Source of the DNA: Rhodococcus sp. KBS0724
Lineage (GTDB): Bacteria > Actinomycetota > Actinomycetes > Mycobacteriales > Mycobacteriaceae
Direction: 5' to 3'
NCBI RefSeq assembly: GCF_005938745.2
Contig: NZ_VCBX02000001.1
Coordinates: 491,001-555,000 of the forward strand
Length of the DNA stretch: 64,000 bases
Below are positions 54,008 through 63,579 of the stretch, piece after piece (position 1 is the stretch's first letter; each line of letters starts with the position of its first letter). The position numbers and the translations under genes are program-made. Under the pieces are notes generated by a model. The model made no database searches, was not told where the DNA came from, and worked only from the letters and a program-made list of their open reading frames with translations.

Positions 54008-54357
54008 TGTTGTCCACGAGGAGCATCCGATCCGATGGCGGCGCAGTCACGGTCGAAGCGGCAATTGTGCTCGCCTCGATAATCACCGTGGTGGTGCTGT
54101 GCGTCGGCGCGGTTCTGGCGGTGACCATGCAGATTCGGTGCGTGGATGCTGCTCGTGAGGCGGCGAGGTTGACGGCCCGTGGTGATCGGGACAACGCGAT
54201 CACCACGTCGCGTCGAATCGCGCCCACCGACGCCCGGATTACCGTGCAGATCGTGGACGGATTTGCCGTGGCGGTGGTGAGCGCCGACAGCGTCTTGCTG
54301 CCACTGTTGGACATCACCGCAGAAGCAGTAGCTGCTGTCGAACCAGGAGTGGACTGA
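54007..54357 (+). CDS. TadE-like pseudopilin
   Basis: A 116-residue protein (Rv3655c). A short leader and GGAVTVEAAIVLASIITVVVL, a TadE-type helix with the conserved glutamate, then a small extracytoplasmic domain with a Cys (IRCVDAAREAARL). The GTG at 54004 is a possible earlier start. Its stop overlaps the next ATG (TGATG). Confidence 0.83.
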   Translation: MLSTRSIRSDGGAVTVEAAIVLASIITVVVLCVGAVLAVTMQIRCVDAAREAARLTARGDRDNAITTSRRIAPTDARITVQIVDGFAVAVVSADSVLLPLLDITAEAVAAVEPGVD

Positions 54358-54707
54358 TGACTTTGCAGGCAGACGACGGTATCGCAACGGTGTTTTCGTG
54401 TATTGCGCTTGCCGGGATTGTTGCGGTGACCGGTGGGCTTCTGCACGTGGGTTCGGCGGTCACCGCTCGTCACACTGCCCAGTCGTCTGCGGATCTTTCG
54501 GCATTGGCGGGGGCCGGCGCGCTCGAGCGCGGTGTGGAGGCCGCCTGCGCCGCGGCAACCGACGTTGCGACGCGGATGCACACAGTGCTCGCGGAGTGCA
54601 CTGTCGAGGACTGGGATGTCATTGCCCGGGTGCGGGCGCCGGTATTGTTGTCCCGCTTCGGTATCGGTGATGCGGAGGCGTCGGCGCGTGCCGGTCCTGT
54701 CGGCTAG
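54357..54707 (+). CDS. TadE/TadG-like pseudopilin (Rv3654c-like)
   Basis: A 116-residue protein: DDGIATVFSCIALAGIVAVTGG as a TadG-type helix, then QSSADLSALAGAGALERG, the helix typical of TadE-like families. It ends the seven-gene ssd-tad cluster. It is convergent with the helicase gene with zero bases between the stop codons. In mycobacteria Rv3654c is reported to be secreted into host cells; nothing here shows that. Confidence 0.8.
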   Translation: MTLQADDGIATVFSCIALAGIVAVTGGLLHVGSAVTARHTAQSSADLSALAGAGALERGVEAACAAATDVATRMHTVLAECTVEDWDVIARVRAPVLLSRFGIGDAEASARAGPVG

Positions 54708-57056
54708 TCAGCTGATCGTGTCGATGATTGCCGTCAGAATCTTCACGGCGCCGTCCTTGTCGAGTGGATCGTTTCCGTTGCCGCACTTGGGGGAGTAGAC
54801 GCACGACGGGCAACCGTTGGCGCATTCGCACGAGGTGATCGCGTCGCGGGTTGCGGTGAGCCAGCGTGAGAGTTCACTGTGGCCGCGGTCGGCAAATCCC
54901 GCGCCACCGGCGTGTCCGTCGTAGACGAATACCGTGGGCAGGCCGGTGTCGGCGTGGATTGCCGTTGACACGCCGCCGATGTCGCCGCGGTCGCAGATGG
55001 CGACCAGTGGGAGGAGTCCGATCGCTGCATGCTCAGCTGCGTGCAGCGACCCGGGGAACCGCTCCGGCGAGATGCCGACGGATTCGAGTAGTTCCGGCGT
55101 GATCGTGTACATCACGGCTCGGGTCTCCAGCGTATGGGCCGGCATATCCAATTCGATGGAATCGAGGACTTCGCCGGAATTGAGGCGTCGTAGGTATCCG
55201 ACAACCTGATGGGTCACTTCGACGCGCACAAGTGCCACGGTGATGTCACCGTAATTCTTGTGTTCGAGTTGTTCGGTGATGATGATTTCGGTTGTCTCGC
55301 GCGCCGAGGTGGTCCAATCCGGATTTTCCGTATGGACCAATGCCAGACCGACTTCGAGATCGAGTTCGTCCACCACATACGCGTCACCCTGGTGAATGTG
55401 GACCGCGCCGGGGTGGACGGTGGCGGGCGCACGTCCGGTGTCGACGGTTCCCAGCATCCGCCCGGACTCGCCGTCGACTATTGCTACTTGGGTGCCGATA
55501 CCGCCGCGGATATCCAGCGAACCGTGCGGGTTGGCGTCTGCGGTGATGAACCAACCGTGGGTGCGTCGCCTGATCTTGCCCTCTTCGGCGAGCTTGCTGA
55601 GGACGTCGATTGCTCCGAACGAGCTGACCTCGGCGTCGGAGAGTGGGAGTTCCATTGCTGCGCAAAGCAATTGTGGTCCCAGGATGTAGGGATTTCCGGG
55701 GTCCGTCACGGTGGCCTCGACGGGTTTCTCGAGGATGGCAGACGGATGGTGAACTAGGTAGGTGTCGAGGGGATCGTCTCGAGCGATCAGGACAACCAGC
55801 GAGCCCTCACCGCGTCGTCCGGAGCGCCCGGCCTGTTGCCAGAACGAGGCAACCGTGCCCGGGAAGCCTGCTACGACAACGGCATCGAGCCCGGCGATAT
55901 CCACGCCCAGTTCCAGGGCGTTGGTTGTTGCCGCGCCGAGTAGTGTGCCGTCCGCAAGTGCTGCTTCCAGTTCCCGGCGGTCTTCGGCGAGGTATCCAGC
56001 CCGGTACGAGGCGACTCGCTCGGCCAGATCGGTGTCGACTTCTGCGAGTAGTCGTTTGGTGGTCATGGCGGTCAGTTCCGCGCCGCGTCGTGAGCGCACG
56101 AAGGTGAGTGTGCGGGCGCCTTCGATCATCAGATCCGCCATGATCCGGGCGGCCTCGGCGCCGGCGGGGCGACGGACGGGGCTGCCGTTCTCACCGGTGA
56201 GCGCCGGCACGAGCGGAGGCTCCCAGAGTGCGACGGTTCGTGGTCCGTGGGGTGACCCGTCGTCGGTGATCTCGGTGCAGTGCGCACCGATCAACCGGGA
56301 AGCCGCTATTCCGGGGTCCGCGGTGGTGGCGCTGGCCAGGATGAAGGTGGGCTCGGCGCCGTATCGGGCCGCGATGCGTCGCAGTCGGCGAACGATGAGG
56401 GCGACATTCGATCCGAAGACACCGCGGTATGAGTGGCATTCGTCCACGATCACGTATTTCAGATTGCGGAAGAAGTGCGCCCAGCGTTGATGGGTGCGGA
56501 GCAATGAGATGTGCAGCATGTCAGGGTTTGTGAACAACCAACGGGAGTTTTCGCGCGCCCACGTGCGCAGTTCCTGTGACGTGTCCCCGTCGTACGCGCT
56601 CGGATTGGTTCCCCGTAGTTCGGCGTCGAAGTCGGTGAGGGACAGCACGGCCCGCAGTTGGTCGCTGCCGAGAGCCTTGGTGGGGGAGAGGTAGAGCGCG
56701 GTGGCGAGAGGATCCGACGCCATCGCCGTCAGGACGGGGAGTTGGTATGCCAGCGACTTTCCCGAGGCGGTGCCGGTGGCGACCACAACATGGTTTCCGC
56801 TGTGTGCAAGGTCCGCGGCAGCGCGCTGGTGGATCCACGGAGCGGTCACACTGTGCTCGCGAAGGGAACGGACCACGCTGGGGTGCAACCACTCCGGCCA
56901 TTCGGCGAACCGGGCCTTGCGAGCTGGTAGTTGAGCGGTAAAGGTCAGCGGATCTTCGTTTCCGCTCACGCCGGCTACGACACGACCGAGGAGCATCTGC
57001 CCGTAGGTTTCGCTGGGCGCCGCGTCGGGATCAGGAAGGCTGGAGGCTGCGTTCAC
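54708..57056 (-). CDS. DEAD/DEAH helicase with DUF1998 (MrfA-like)
   Basis: A 782-residue superfamily 2 helicase matching Rv3649 and the B. subtilis YprA/MrfA group (3'-5' DNA helicase involved in mitomycin repair). Motif I is VVATGTASGKSLAYQLP, Ia YLSPTKALGSDQ, II VDECHSYRG, III ILASATT, and VI QQAGRSGRRGEGS. The C-terminal DUF1998 metal site has four cysteines (CECANGCPSC and a later PKCGNG). GTG at 57056 has GGAG upstream. Confidence 0.9.
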   Translation of the reverse strand: MNAASSLPDPDAAPSETYGQMLLGRVVAGVSGNEDPLTFTAQLPARKARFAEWPEWLHPSVVRSLREHSVTAPWIHQRAAADLAHSGNHVVVATGTASGKSLAYQLPVLTAMASDPLATALYLSPTKALGSDQLRAVLSLTDFDAELRGTNPSAYDGDTSQELRTWARENSRWLFTNPDMLHISLLRTHQRWAHFFRNLKYVIVDECHSYRGVFGSNVALIVRRLRRIAARYGAEPTFILASATTADPGIAASRLIGAHCTEITDDGSPHGPRTVALWEPPLVPALTGENGSPVRRPAGAEAARIMADLMIEGARTLTFVRSRRGAELTAMTTKRLLAEVDTDLAERVASYRAGYLAEDRRELEAALADGTLLGAATTNALELGVDIAGLDAVVVAGFPGTVASFWQQAGRSGRRGEGSLVVLIARDDPLDTYLVHHPSAILEKPVEATVTDPGNPYILGPQLLCAAMELPLSDAEVSSFGAIDVLSKLAEEGKIRRRTHGWFITADANPHGSLDIRGGIGTQVAIVDGESGRMLGTVDTGRAPATVHPGAVHIHQGDAYVVDELDLEVGLALVHTENPDWTTSARETTEIIITEQLEHKNYGDITVALVRVEVTHQVVGYLRRLNSGEVLDSIELDMPAHTLETRAVMYTITPELLESVGISPERFPGSLHAAEHAAIGLLPLVAICDRGDIGGVSTAIHADTGLPTVFVYDGHAGGAGFADRGHSELSRWLTATRDAITSCECANGCPSCVYSPKCGNGNDPLDKDGAVKILTAIIDTIS

Positions 57057-57454
57057 GTGATTCTCCGGGATCGGCGTTCGGGTGTCCCGACAGTGCGAAA
57101 CTGCCGTTACCTGCAGTTTTGATGATACGCATCGGCCGGTGGATGTGGCGGCACGGGGTGGCGGCGGACTGAGGAGGGCGAAAACAGGTGATTTCGGTAG
57201 CAAATTCTTAACGTATTTCGACTGTTGTGCACGCGCAGAACATGGTTGACTGACAACCGGTCGCAGCTTCTGTGTTCGTAGGCTTGAGAAAGTGCACGCT
57301 CGCAGGATCTTTTGTTGCGGACGTGGTGCTCTTGCCCTTTCCTGCGAGGATGCAAGCCTGGGGGGAAATCAGCTGGTACTGCGGCCGGAACGGGCCCGGT
57401 GGATTGAAATAAGCGCAGTTCATCGAATCCGGTGTTAGAAAGAGAAGGAAAAGC
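57057..57454. other. Helicase-cspA divergent region and cspA leader
   Basis: About 400 bases without a supported gene. It holds the helicase promoter and a long cspA 5' leader, consistent with cold-shock mRNA leaders. AGAAAGAGAAGG precedes the cspA ATG. I see no clear riboswitch. Confidence 0.55.
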
Positions 57455-57658
57455 ATGGCACAGGGCACTGTGAAGTGGTTCAACGCTGAAAAGGGCTTCG
57501 GCTTCATCGCTCCCGAAGACGGTTCCGCAGACGTCTTCGTTCATTACTCCGAGATCCAGGGCAACGGTTTCCGTACCCTCGAGGAGAACCAGCGTGTGGA
57601 GTTCGAGGTAGGGCAGGGCAACAAGGGGCCCCAGGCGACAGGCGTTCGCGCAGTCTGA
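57455..57658 (+). CDS. cspA: Cold shock protein CspA
   Basis: A 67-residue single cold-shock domain protein. RNP1 is [11 protein letters not shown] and RNP2 is DVFVHYSEI, with [15 protein letters not shown] at the start. It binds single-stranded nucleic acids and helps RNA fold at low temperature. A strong terminator follows, so it is monocistronic. Confidence 0.97.
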   Translation: MAQGTVKWFNAEKGFGFIAPEDGSADVFVHYSEIQGNGFRTLEENQRVEFEVGQGNKGPQATGVRAV

Positions 57659-57674
57659 TTCTTACGAGCAAGAC

Positions 57675-57718
57675 AAGGTCTGTCCCCCATTGCTTCGCCG
57701 CAATGGGAGACAGACCTT
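57675..57718 (+). terminator. cspA terminator
   Basis: AAGGTCTGTC pairs with GACAGACCTT, with inner CCCATTG/CAATGGG, followed by a TTTT run: a classical intrinsic terminator. Confidence 0.92.
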
Positions 57719-57776
57719 TTTGTATTGGTCCCCCTAATTTATGCCGCAACGGTCGTCGTGCCCTACGTTGCATTCT

Positions 57777-58361
57777 GTGAGCCAACTGTCCTTTTTCTCC
57801 GCCGAGTCGATTCCCCCTGCCGTGACGGACCTGGCCGGCATGCTGGCCGGACACGGTCAGGTGGTGACAAACGAAGATCGTGCTCGGATCTCGATCGTCG
57901 TAGATCGAGACTGGCGGGCGCAGGCCATCGCCGAACTGATTGCGCAATGCGGACTCGGGGCGGAAGTGACACGCAGTGATGAGGGAAGCCCGCTCGTGCG
58001 AACTCAGGCGACGCCGGCACTGCTGCCCCTGTCCGTGCAGTGGACCAAAGGCGCCGTGAAGTCGGTGCCTTCTGGATGGGTTCCGAATCCCCGCCAGCTC
58101 CGGGTCTGGGCAGTTTCGTCCGGCAGAATGGAAGAAGACGGCGAACGCTTCGTTTTCGGCCTCGATCCGCATGCGACTCAGACTCACGCGCCGTTGGCGC
58201 AAGCCTTGATGCGAGTTGGTATCGCACCTACTCAGCTAGGCAACCGGACGCCCGGTCCTGGGCTTCGGATAGCGGGGAAGAAGCGGCTGACCAAGCTCGT
58301 CGAATATCTGGGTGAGGCACCCCGTCACGTGGACATCGAGGCCGCCTGGCCGCATGTCTGA
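57777..58361 (+). CDS. Conserved hypothetical protein (Rv3647c-like)
   Basis: A 194-residue actinobacterial protein positioned between cspA and topA, as Rv3647c. It starts MSQLSFFSAESIPPAV and has a compact alpha/beta look (RISIVVDRDWRAQAIAELIAQCG; FGLDPHATQTHAPLAQALMRVGI) and a basic end (GKKRLTKLVEYLG). No catalytic motif is recognised. GTG at 57777 is chosen by similarity of the resulting N-terminus; no ribosome site is clear, and the upstream ATG at 57741 is an alternative. Confidence 0.75.
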   Translation: MSQLSFFSAESIPPAVTDLAGMLAGHGQVVTNEDRARISIVVDRDWRAQAIAELIAQCGLGAEVTRSDEGSPLVRTQATPALLPLSVQWTKGAVKSVPSGWVPNPRQLRVWAVSSGRMEEDGERFVFGLDPHATQTHAPLAQALMRVGIAPTQLGNRTPGPGLRIAGKKRLTKLVEYLGEAPRHVDIEAAWPHV

Positions 58362-58507
58362 CGGTGCCCATACTGTACTGATCTGCACGAATGTCTTGCG
58401 GGTATGTCACTCTGTAAAGAGAGACACGGGGTATAACTTGCTCCACACGTCTAGTTCTGAAGAACTGCCGACGGCAGTGATCGTCCAAAGGAAGGTTCGG
58501 GCAGCAG

Positions 58508-61435
58508 GTGGCTAAAGCGGACAACGGCAGCGGTCAGGGAGCGTCCGGTAACCCTCGTCGCCTCGTGATCGTCGAGTCACCGACCAAGGCGCGCAAAATC
58601 GCTCCCTACCTCGGTAAGGACTACGTAGTCGAGGCATCGGTCGGTCACATTCGCGACCTGCCGCGCGGCGCGGCGGATGTTCCGGCCAAGTACAAGGGCG
58701 AGCCATGGGCCCGTCTCGGCGTCAATGTCGATCACGACTTCGAGCCGCTCTACGTCGTCAGCCCGGAGAAGAAGGGCAAGGTCGCCGAACTCAAGTCACT
58801 CTTGAAGGACGCCGACGAACTCTTCCTCGCAACTGACCCCGACCGCGAGGGTGAGGCCATTGCGTGGCATCTCCTCGAGACCCTGAAGCCCAAGATTCCG
58901 GTTCGTCGAATGGTCTTCCACGAGATCACCGAACCGGCAATTCGCGCCGCTGCCGAAGACACCCGCGAGCTCGACATCGACCTCGTCGACGCTCAGGAAA
59001 CCCGCCGTATCCTCGACCGTCTCTACGGTTACGAGGTCAGCCCGGTTCTCTGGAAGAAGGTCATGCCGAGGCTCTCGGCGGGCCGCGTCCAGTCGGTTGC
59101 TACGCGTGTCATCGTTCAGCGTGAGCGTGAGCGCATGGCGTTCAAGTCGGCTTCGTACTGGGACATCTCCGCCACGCTTGATGCCGGCGCCGACGCCAGC
59201 CCACGCAGTTTCGGTGCGCGTCTTGTCTCGGTCGACGGCTCCCGCGTTGCTTCCGGTCGCGATTTCGGACCGGACGGAAAGCTCAAGGGCAATGCCGTCA
59301 CCGTGCTGGACGAGGCGTACGCGCGTCGACTGGCCGAGGCTTTGCACGGCGTTGACCTCACGGTTTCGTCCGCAGAAGACAAGCCGTACACGCGCAAGCC
59401 GTACCCGCCGTTCATGACGTCGACGCTGCAGCAGGAAGCTGGTCGCAAGCTTCGCTTCACGTCCGAGCGAACCATGCGTATCGCGCAGCGTCTGTACGAA
59501 AACGGCTACATCACCTACATGCGTACCGACTCGACGACGCTTTCGGAGTCGGCGATCGCTGCTGCTCGTGCGCAGGCCACCGAGTTGTACGGCCCGGAAT
59601 ACGTCCACCCGACGCCGCGTCAGTACACCCGCAAGGTCAAGAACGCGCAGGAAGCGCACGAGGCAATCCGTCCCGCCGGCGATGTCTTCCAGACGCCGGG
59701 GCAGTTGCACTCCAAGCTCGACGCCGACGAGTTCAAGTTGTACGAACTCATCTGGCAGCGCACCGTCGCTTCGCAGATGGCCGACGCTCGTGGCACCACG
59801 CTGACGCTTCGCATTTCCGGCACCGCCGGTACCGGCGAGGACTGCACGTTCTCCGCTTCGGGTCGCACCATCGTGTTTGCGGGCTTCCTCAAGGCTTACG
59901 TCGAGAGCGTCGACGAAGAGGCGGGCGGTCAGTCCGACGACGCCGAATCCAGGCTTCCGGTGCTGGTCAAGGGCCAGGAAGTCACGGCGACCAAGCTCGA
60001 TCCCGACGGTCACAGCACCAACCCGCCGGCGCGATACACCGAAGCCAGCCTGATCAAAACCCTGGAAGAGCTCGGTATCGGCCGACCGTCGACGTATTCG
60101 TCGATCATCAAGACGATCCTCGACCGTGGGTACGTCTACAAGCGTGGCAGCGCATTGGTTCCGGCGTGGGTTGCCTTCGCCGTAGTCGGTCTGCTCGAGG
60201 CGCACTTCGGCCGGCTGGTCGACTTCGACTTCACCGCAGGCATGGAAGACGACCTCGACGCTATTGCCGGTGGACGTGAGCAGCGCGGTAACTGGCTGAG
60301 CAGTTTCTACTTCGGCGGCGAGACCGGTGCCGAAGGTTCGGTCGCCCGCGAAGGCGGCCTCAAGAAGATGGTCGGCGTCAATCTCGAGGAGATCGACGCC
60401 CGCGAGGTCAACTCCATCCGACTGTTCGACGACGCCGAGGGCCGTGAGGTTCACGTGCGTGTCGGCCGATTCGGTCCGTACCTCGAGCGCATGGTTCAGA
60501 ATCCGGACGATCCCGAAGGCGATCTGATCTCGCAGCGGGCCAATCTCCCCGATGACCTGCCGCCGGACGAGCTCACCCCCGAGTACGCCGAGAAGCTGTT
60601 CGCGACGCCTCAAGAGGGCCGCAAGCTGGGCGTCGATCCTCTGACCGGAAACGAGATCGTCGCGAAGGAGGGCCGCTTCGGTCCTTACGTGACGGAGATT
60701 CTCCCCGAACCGCCGGCCGAGCCGGAGCCGGACATCGTGCCGGTGCCGGAACCGAAAGAGATCAGCGCGGGCACCACGAAGACTGCGGTGAAGAAGGCCG
60801 CAGCCAAGAAGGCTCCCGCGAAGAAGGCCGCCAAGAAGGTCGCTGGTCCCAAGCCCCGAACCGGATCGCTGCTCAAGTCCATGGACTTGGCGACGGTCAC
60901 GTTGGAGGACGCACTTCGGTTGCTGTCCCTTCCGCGCGTTGTGGGTGTCGATCCCGAGAGCAAGGAAGAGATCACCGCTCAGAACGGCCGTTACGGTCCG
61001 TATCTGAAGAAGGGCACCGACTCGCGTTCGCTGGCCGACGAAGAGCAGATGTTCACGGTCACCCTCGATGATGCGCTCAAGATCTATGCCGAGCCCAAGC
61101 GTCGTGGACGTCAGGCGTCGGCTACTCCGCCGCTGCGTGAGCTGGGTGTCGACCCGGTCAGCGAGAAGCCGATGGTGATCAAGGACGGTCGTTTCGGTCC
61201 GTACGTCACCGACGGTGAGACCAACGCCAGCCTGCGTAAGGACGACGCCGTCGAATCCATCTCGGATGCTCGTGCGTCGGAGTTGCTCGCTGACCGTCGT
61301 GCGCGCGGACCGGTGAAGAAGAAGGCTTCTGCCAAGAAAGCTCCGGCCAAGAAGGCCGCTGCGAAGAAGACCGCCGCCAAGAAGGCCCCGGCCAAGAAAG
61401 CGGCTGCCAAGAAGGCTCCGGCGAAGAAGGACTGA
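58508..61435 (+). CDS. topA: DNA topoisomerase I
   Basis: A 975-residue type IA topoisomerase that relaxes negative supercoils. The TOPRIM domain is RLVIVESPTKARKIAPYLG with the acidic DPDREGEAIAWHL. The active-site tyrosine is in NGYITYMRTDST. Four C-terminal TopA_C repeats follow (each with ...GRFGPY or GRYGPY). No zinc fingers, as in other actinobacteria. Two lysine-alanine tails occur, around residues 755-785 and at the very end (KKAPAKKAAAKK), which help processivity. GTG start at 58508. Confidence 0.97.
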   Translation: MAKADNGSGQGASGNPRRLVIVESPTKARKIAPYLGKDYVVEASVGHIRDLPRGAADVPAKYKGEPWARLGVNVDHDFEPLYVVSPEKKGKVAELKSLLKDADELFLATDPDREGEAIAWHLLETLKPKIPVRRMVFHEITEPAIRAAAEDTRELDIDLVDAQETRRILDRLYGYEVSPVLWKKVMPRLSAGRVQSVATRVIVQRERERMAFKSASYWDISATLDAGADASPRSFGARLVSVDGSRVASGRDFGPDGKLKGNAVTVLDEAYARRLAEALHGVDLTVSSAEDKPYTRKPYPPFMTSTLQQEAGRKLRFTSERTMRIAQRLYENGYITYMRTDSTTLSESAIAAARAQATELYGPEYVHPTPRQYTRKVKNAQEAHEAIRPAGDVFQTPGQLHSKLDADEFKLYELIWQRTVASQMADARGTTLTLRISGTAGTGEDCTFSASGRTIVFAGFLKAYVESVDEEAGGQSDDAESRLPVLVKGQEVTATKLDPDGHSTNPPARYTEASLIKTLEELGIGRPSTYSSIIKTILDRGYVYKRGSALVPAWVAFAVVGLLEAHFGRLVDFDFTAGMEDDLDAIAGGREQRGNWLSSFYFGGETGAEGSVAREGGLKKMVGVNLEEIDAREVNSIRLFDDAEGREVHVRVGRFGPYLERMVQNPDDPEGDLISQRANLPDDLPPDELTPEYAEKLFATPQEGRKLGVDPLTGNEIVAKEGRFGPYVTEILPEPPAEPEPDIVPVPEPKEISAGTTKTAVKKAAAKKAPAKKAAKKVAGPKPRTGSLLKSMDLATVTLEDALRLLSLPRVVGVDPESKEEITAQNGRYGPYLKKGTDSRSLADEEQMFTVTLDDALKIYAEPKRRGRQASATPPLRELGVDPVSEKPMVIKDGRFGPYVTDGETNASLRKDDAVESISDARASELLADRRARGPVKKKASAKKAPAKKAAAKKTAAKKAPAKKAAAKKAPAKKD

Positions 61436-61471
61436 GCCGGACTCGTCGGTGCCGACGGTTAAGGTTTTTGC

Positions 61472-62701
61472 ATGAGTACTGATGTGGCCGAACGTGGTGT
61501 GTTCGGTCGGCTGGTAGGTCAGCACGACGTCGAGCAGAGTTTGCGAGCCGCCGCGCTGTCCGCCAGGGGCGACTCCAGCGGATCCGATATGACCCATGCG
61601 TGGCTCTTCACGGGGCCTCCTGGATCAGGTCGGTCCGTGGCGGCGCTGTGCTTTGCTGCGGCCCTGCAGTGCACGTCGGACGGCGAACCGGGATGCGGTC
61701 AGTGCCACGCGTGCACAACCACGATGGCCGGAACCCACGGTGACGTACGACGGATCATCCCCGACGGATTGAGCATCAGCGTCAAAGGCATGCGCGAGAT
61801 CGTCAACATCGCGTCGCGTCGGCCCACGACTGGTCGTTGGCAGGTCATCGTCGTGGAGGACGCAGATCGATTGACCGAGGGCGCTGCCAATGCGCTCTTG
61901 AAGGTTGTCGAGGAGCCGCCGGACCGTACGGTGATCCTGCTCTGTGCTCCCACGACGGACCCTGAGGACATGTCGGTCACACTGCGTTCGCGCTGTCGCC
62001 ATTTGGCTCTGGTGACGCCGTCTGTCGAATCGATCGCCCAGGTGTTGATCAAGCGTGACGGTTTAGCCCCCGACCAGGCGAGATTTGCCGCATCGATAAG
62101 TGGTGGTCATGTCGGCCGAGCTCGGCGCTTGGCCACCGACGATGTCGCGCGAGACGAACGTGCGCGTTCGCTCCGGCTGGCCTTTGATGCCGCGTCAGCA
62201 TCGACGGCGTACAAAGCAGCCGAGAACTTGGTGAAGTCGATCGAGTCCGAAACCAAGACACTGTTCACCGACGTCAAGGAACGTGAACTCGAAGAACTCA
62301 AGGTCTCGCTCGGTGGTGGCGGAACGGGTAAGGGCACAGCCGGCACGCTCCGGGGGTCTGCCGGACTGATCAAGGAACTCGAAGCGCGGCAGAAATCGAG
62401 GGATACGCGGGCCAAGCGTGATCTTCTCGACCGGACGCTGATCGATCTTGCCGGCATGTACCGCGACGCTTTGTCGTATGCGCTCGGATCGTCGTCCACG
62501 TCCACTCATCCCGATATGGCCGAGCGGGCTTCCGATCTGGCTTCGCGGACGTCTCCGGAAGGTCTGTTGAAGTGCATCGAAGCAGTGCTTGCCTGCCGCG
62601 AAGCTGTCGATTTCAACGTCAAGTTGCAGTGGGCTCTCGATGCGATGGTGGCGAGTATCGGCGAAGCCTTCCGACCCCCGTTTTCGCGTTCCGGGGGTTG
62701 A
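61472..62701 (+). CDS. holB: DNA polymerase III subunit delta'
   Basis: A 409-residue clamp-loader subunit. The AAA+ P-loop is FTGPPGSGRSVAALCF, with Arg instead of Lys, as expected for a non-hydrolysing delta'. The zinc module is CTSDGEPGCGQCHAC. Sensor-region motifs include VVEDADRLTEGAANALLKVVEEPP and LRSRCRHLALV. In M. tuberculosis an adenylate cyclase gene lies between topA and this gene; here they are 36 bp apart. Confidence 0.93.
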   Translation: MSTDVAERGVFGRLVGQHDVEQSLRAAALSARGDSSGSDMTHAWLFTGPPGSGRSVAALCFAAALQCTSDGEPGCGQCHACTTTMAGTHGDVRRIIPDGLSISVKGMREIVNIASRRPTTGRWQVIVVEDADRLTEGAANALLKVVEEPPDRTVILLCAPTTDPEDMSVTLRSRCRHLALVTPSVESIAQVLIKRDGLAPDQARFAASISGGHVGRARRLATDDVARDERARSLRLAFDAASASTAYKAAENLVKSIESETKTLFTDVKERELEELKVSLGGGGTGKGTAGTLRGSAGLIKELEARQKSRDTRAKRDLLDRTLIDLAGMYRDALSYALGSSSTSTHPDMAERASDLASRTSPEGLLKCIEAVLACREAVDFNVKLQWALDAMVASIGEAFRPPFSRSGG

Positions 62702-62731
62702 CCAGTTAGACTCGCCATCGCCGAAAGGCAC

Positions 62732-62804
62732 GCTGCCTTAGCTCAGTCGGTAGAGCATTTCACTCGTAATGAAAAGGTCGAGAGTTCGATTCTCTCAGGC
62801 AGCT
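62732..62804 (+). tRNA. tRNA-Thr (CGT)
   Basis: A 73-nt cloverleaf. Acceptor GCTGCCT pairs with AGGCAGC, discriminator T. D-arm has GCTCAGTCGGTAGAGC, anticodon arm TTTCA-CTCGTAA-TGAAA with anticodon CGT (codon ACG), T-arm GAGAGTTCGATTCTCTC. Confidence 0.96.
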
Positions 62805-62809
62805 CGGCC

Positions 62810-62847
62810 AAGAGCCCCGCACCAGGAAATTCTGGTGCGGGGCTCTT
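62810..62847 (+). terminator. Terminator of tRNA-Thr
   Basis: A 16-bp stem (AAGAGCCCCGCACCAG and complement), six-base loop, starting 5 bases after the tRNA. Confidence 0.85.
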
Positions 62848-62851
62848 GTCG

Positions 62852-62864
62852 TTTATCCGATAAA
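62852..62864. promoter_or_regulatory. Short palindrome before the RDD gene
   Basis: TTTATC-C-GATAAA, 60 bp before the RDD start, with another TTTATC at about 62879. Possible operator. Confidence 0.3.
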
Positions 62865-62924
62865 TGCTTGATGGTCGGTTTATCCTGTTCCTGCATACAC
62901 GCGCCTGAGCAGGGGAGTATCGCC

Positions 62925-63524
62925 ATGTCGGAGCAGAACTGGGGACCTGGCGAGCAGCCGAACCAGCCACCGCAGTACGGGCAGCCGCCGCAGTACGGAC
63001 AGCCGTACGGGCAGATGCCTCCCGTGTCGCCGCAGGGATACGGGCCACCGCAACCGGCCTATCCGTACGCATCATGGCTGTCGCGTGTGGGGGCGTATTT
63101 GCTTGATTACTTCATCGTGCCGCTACCCGGAGTGATCGTCGCGATCATCGGTGCGGTTATGGCGTTCGCCGGAGCGGAGGTCACCACGTACGACGACGGG
63201 ACCGTGACTACGGAGGGCGCTAACGGGGTCGGACTCTTGGTCATGGGAGTCGGCATCGTTCTGATCTTGCTGATCGAGGTCTGGAACTACGTCTTCCGCC
63301 AGGGCAACACCGGCCAGTCATTGGGTAAGAAGTGGCTGGGTATCTCAGTGGTCCGCGAATCCGACGGAGTTCCGTTGGGGCCGCCCATGGCTCTTCTGCG
63401 GTGGATATTGGAAGCGATCCTCGGCGGGGCGTGCTTCCTCAACTACCTGTGGCCACTCTGGGATTCCAAGAGCCAGTGCTGGCACGACATGATCGTTCGG
63501 TCCGTTGTTATTCGAGCGAGATAG
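62925..63524 (+). CDS. RDD-family membrane protein
   Basis: A 199-residue protein. The first 45 residues are Pro/Gln/Tyr-rich with imperfect PPQYGQ repeats. Then the RDD domain: SWLSRVGAYLLDYFIVPLPGVIVAIIGAV, a second helix pair (GLLVMGVGIVLILLIEVWNYV), and GNTGQSLGKKWLGISVVRESDG, ending in a conserved WHD motif (SQCWHDMIVRSVV). RDD proteins may be transporters; no function is assigned. ATG at 62925 follows AGGGGAG. Confidence 0.88.
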   Translation: MSEQNWGPGEQPNQPPQYGQPPQYGQPYGQMPPVSPQGYGPPQPAYPYASWLSRVGAYLLDYFIVPLPGVIVAIIGAVMAFAGAEVTTYDDGTVTTEGANGVGLLVMGVGIVLILLIEVWNYVFRQGNTGQSLGKKWLGISVVRESDGVPLGPPMALLRWILEAILGGACFLNYLWPLWDSKSQCWHDMIVRSVVIRAR

Positions 63525-63579
63525 ATCGGGTTCGCGTGGCCACGGCTGTTAGTGGTCACCAGCTTCTACAGTGGATCGT

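Noticed and set aside
58796..61597. A 933-codon open frame on the minus strand across topA
   Set aside because: It is fully antisense to topA, whose motifs are unmistakable; long antisense frames are expected in high-GC coding DNA. Low-complexity LLG repeats come from the lysine tail.
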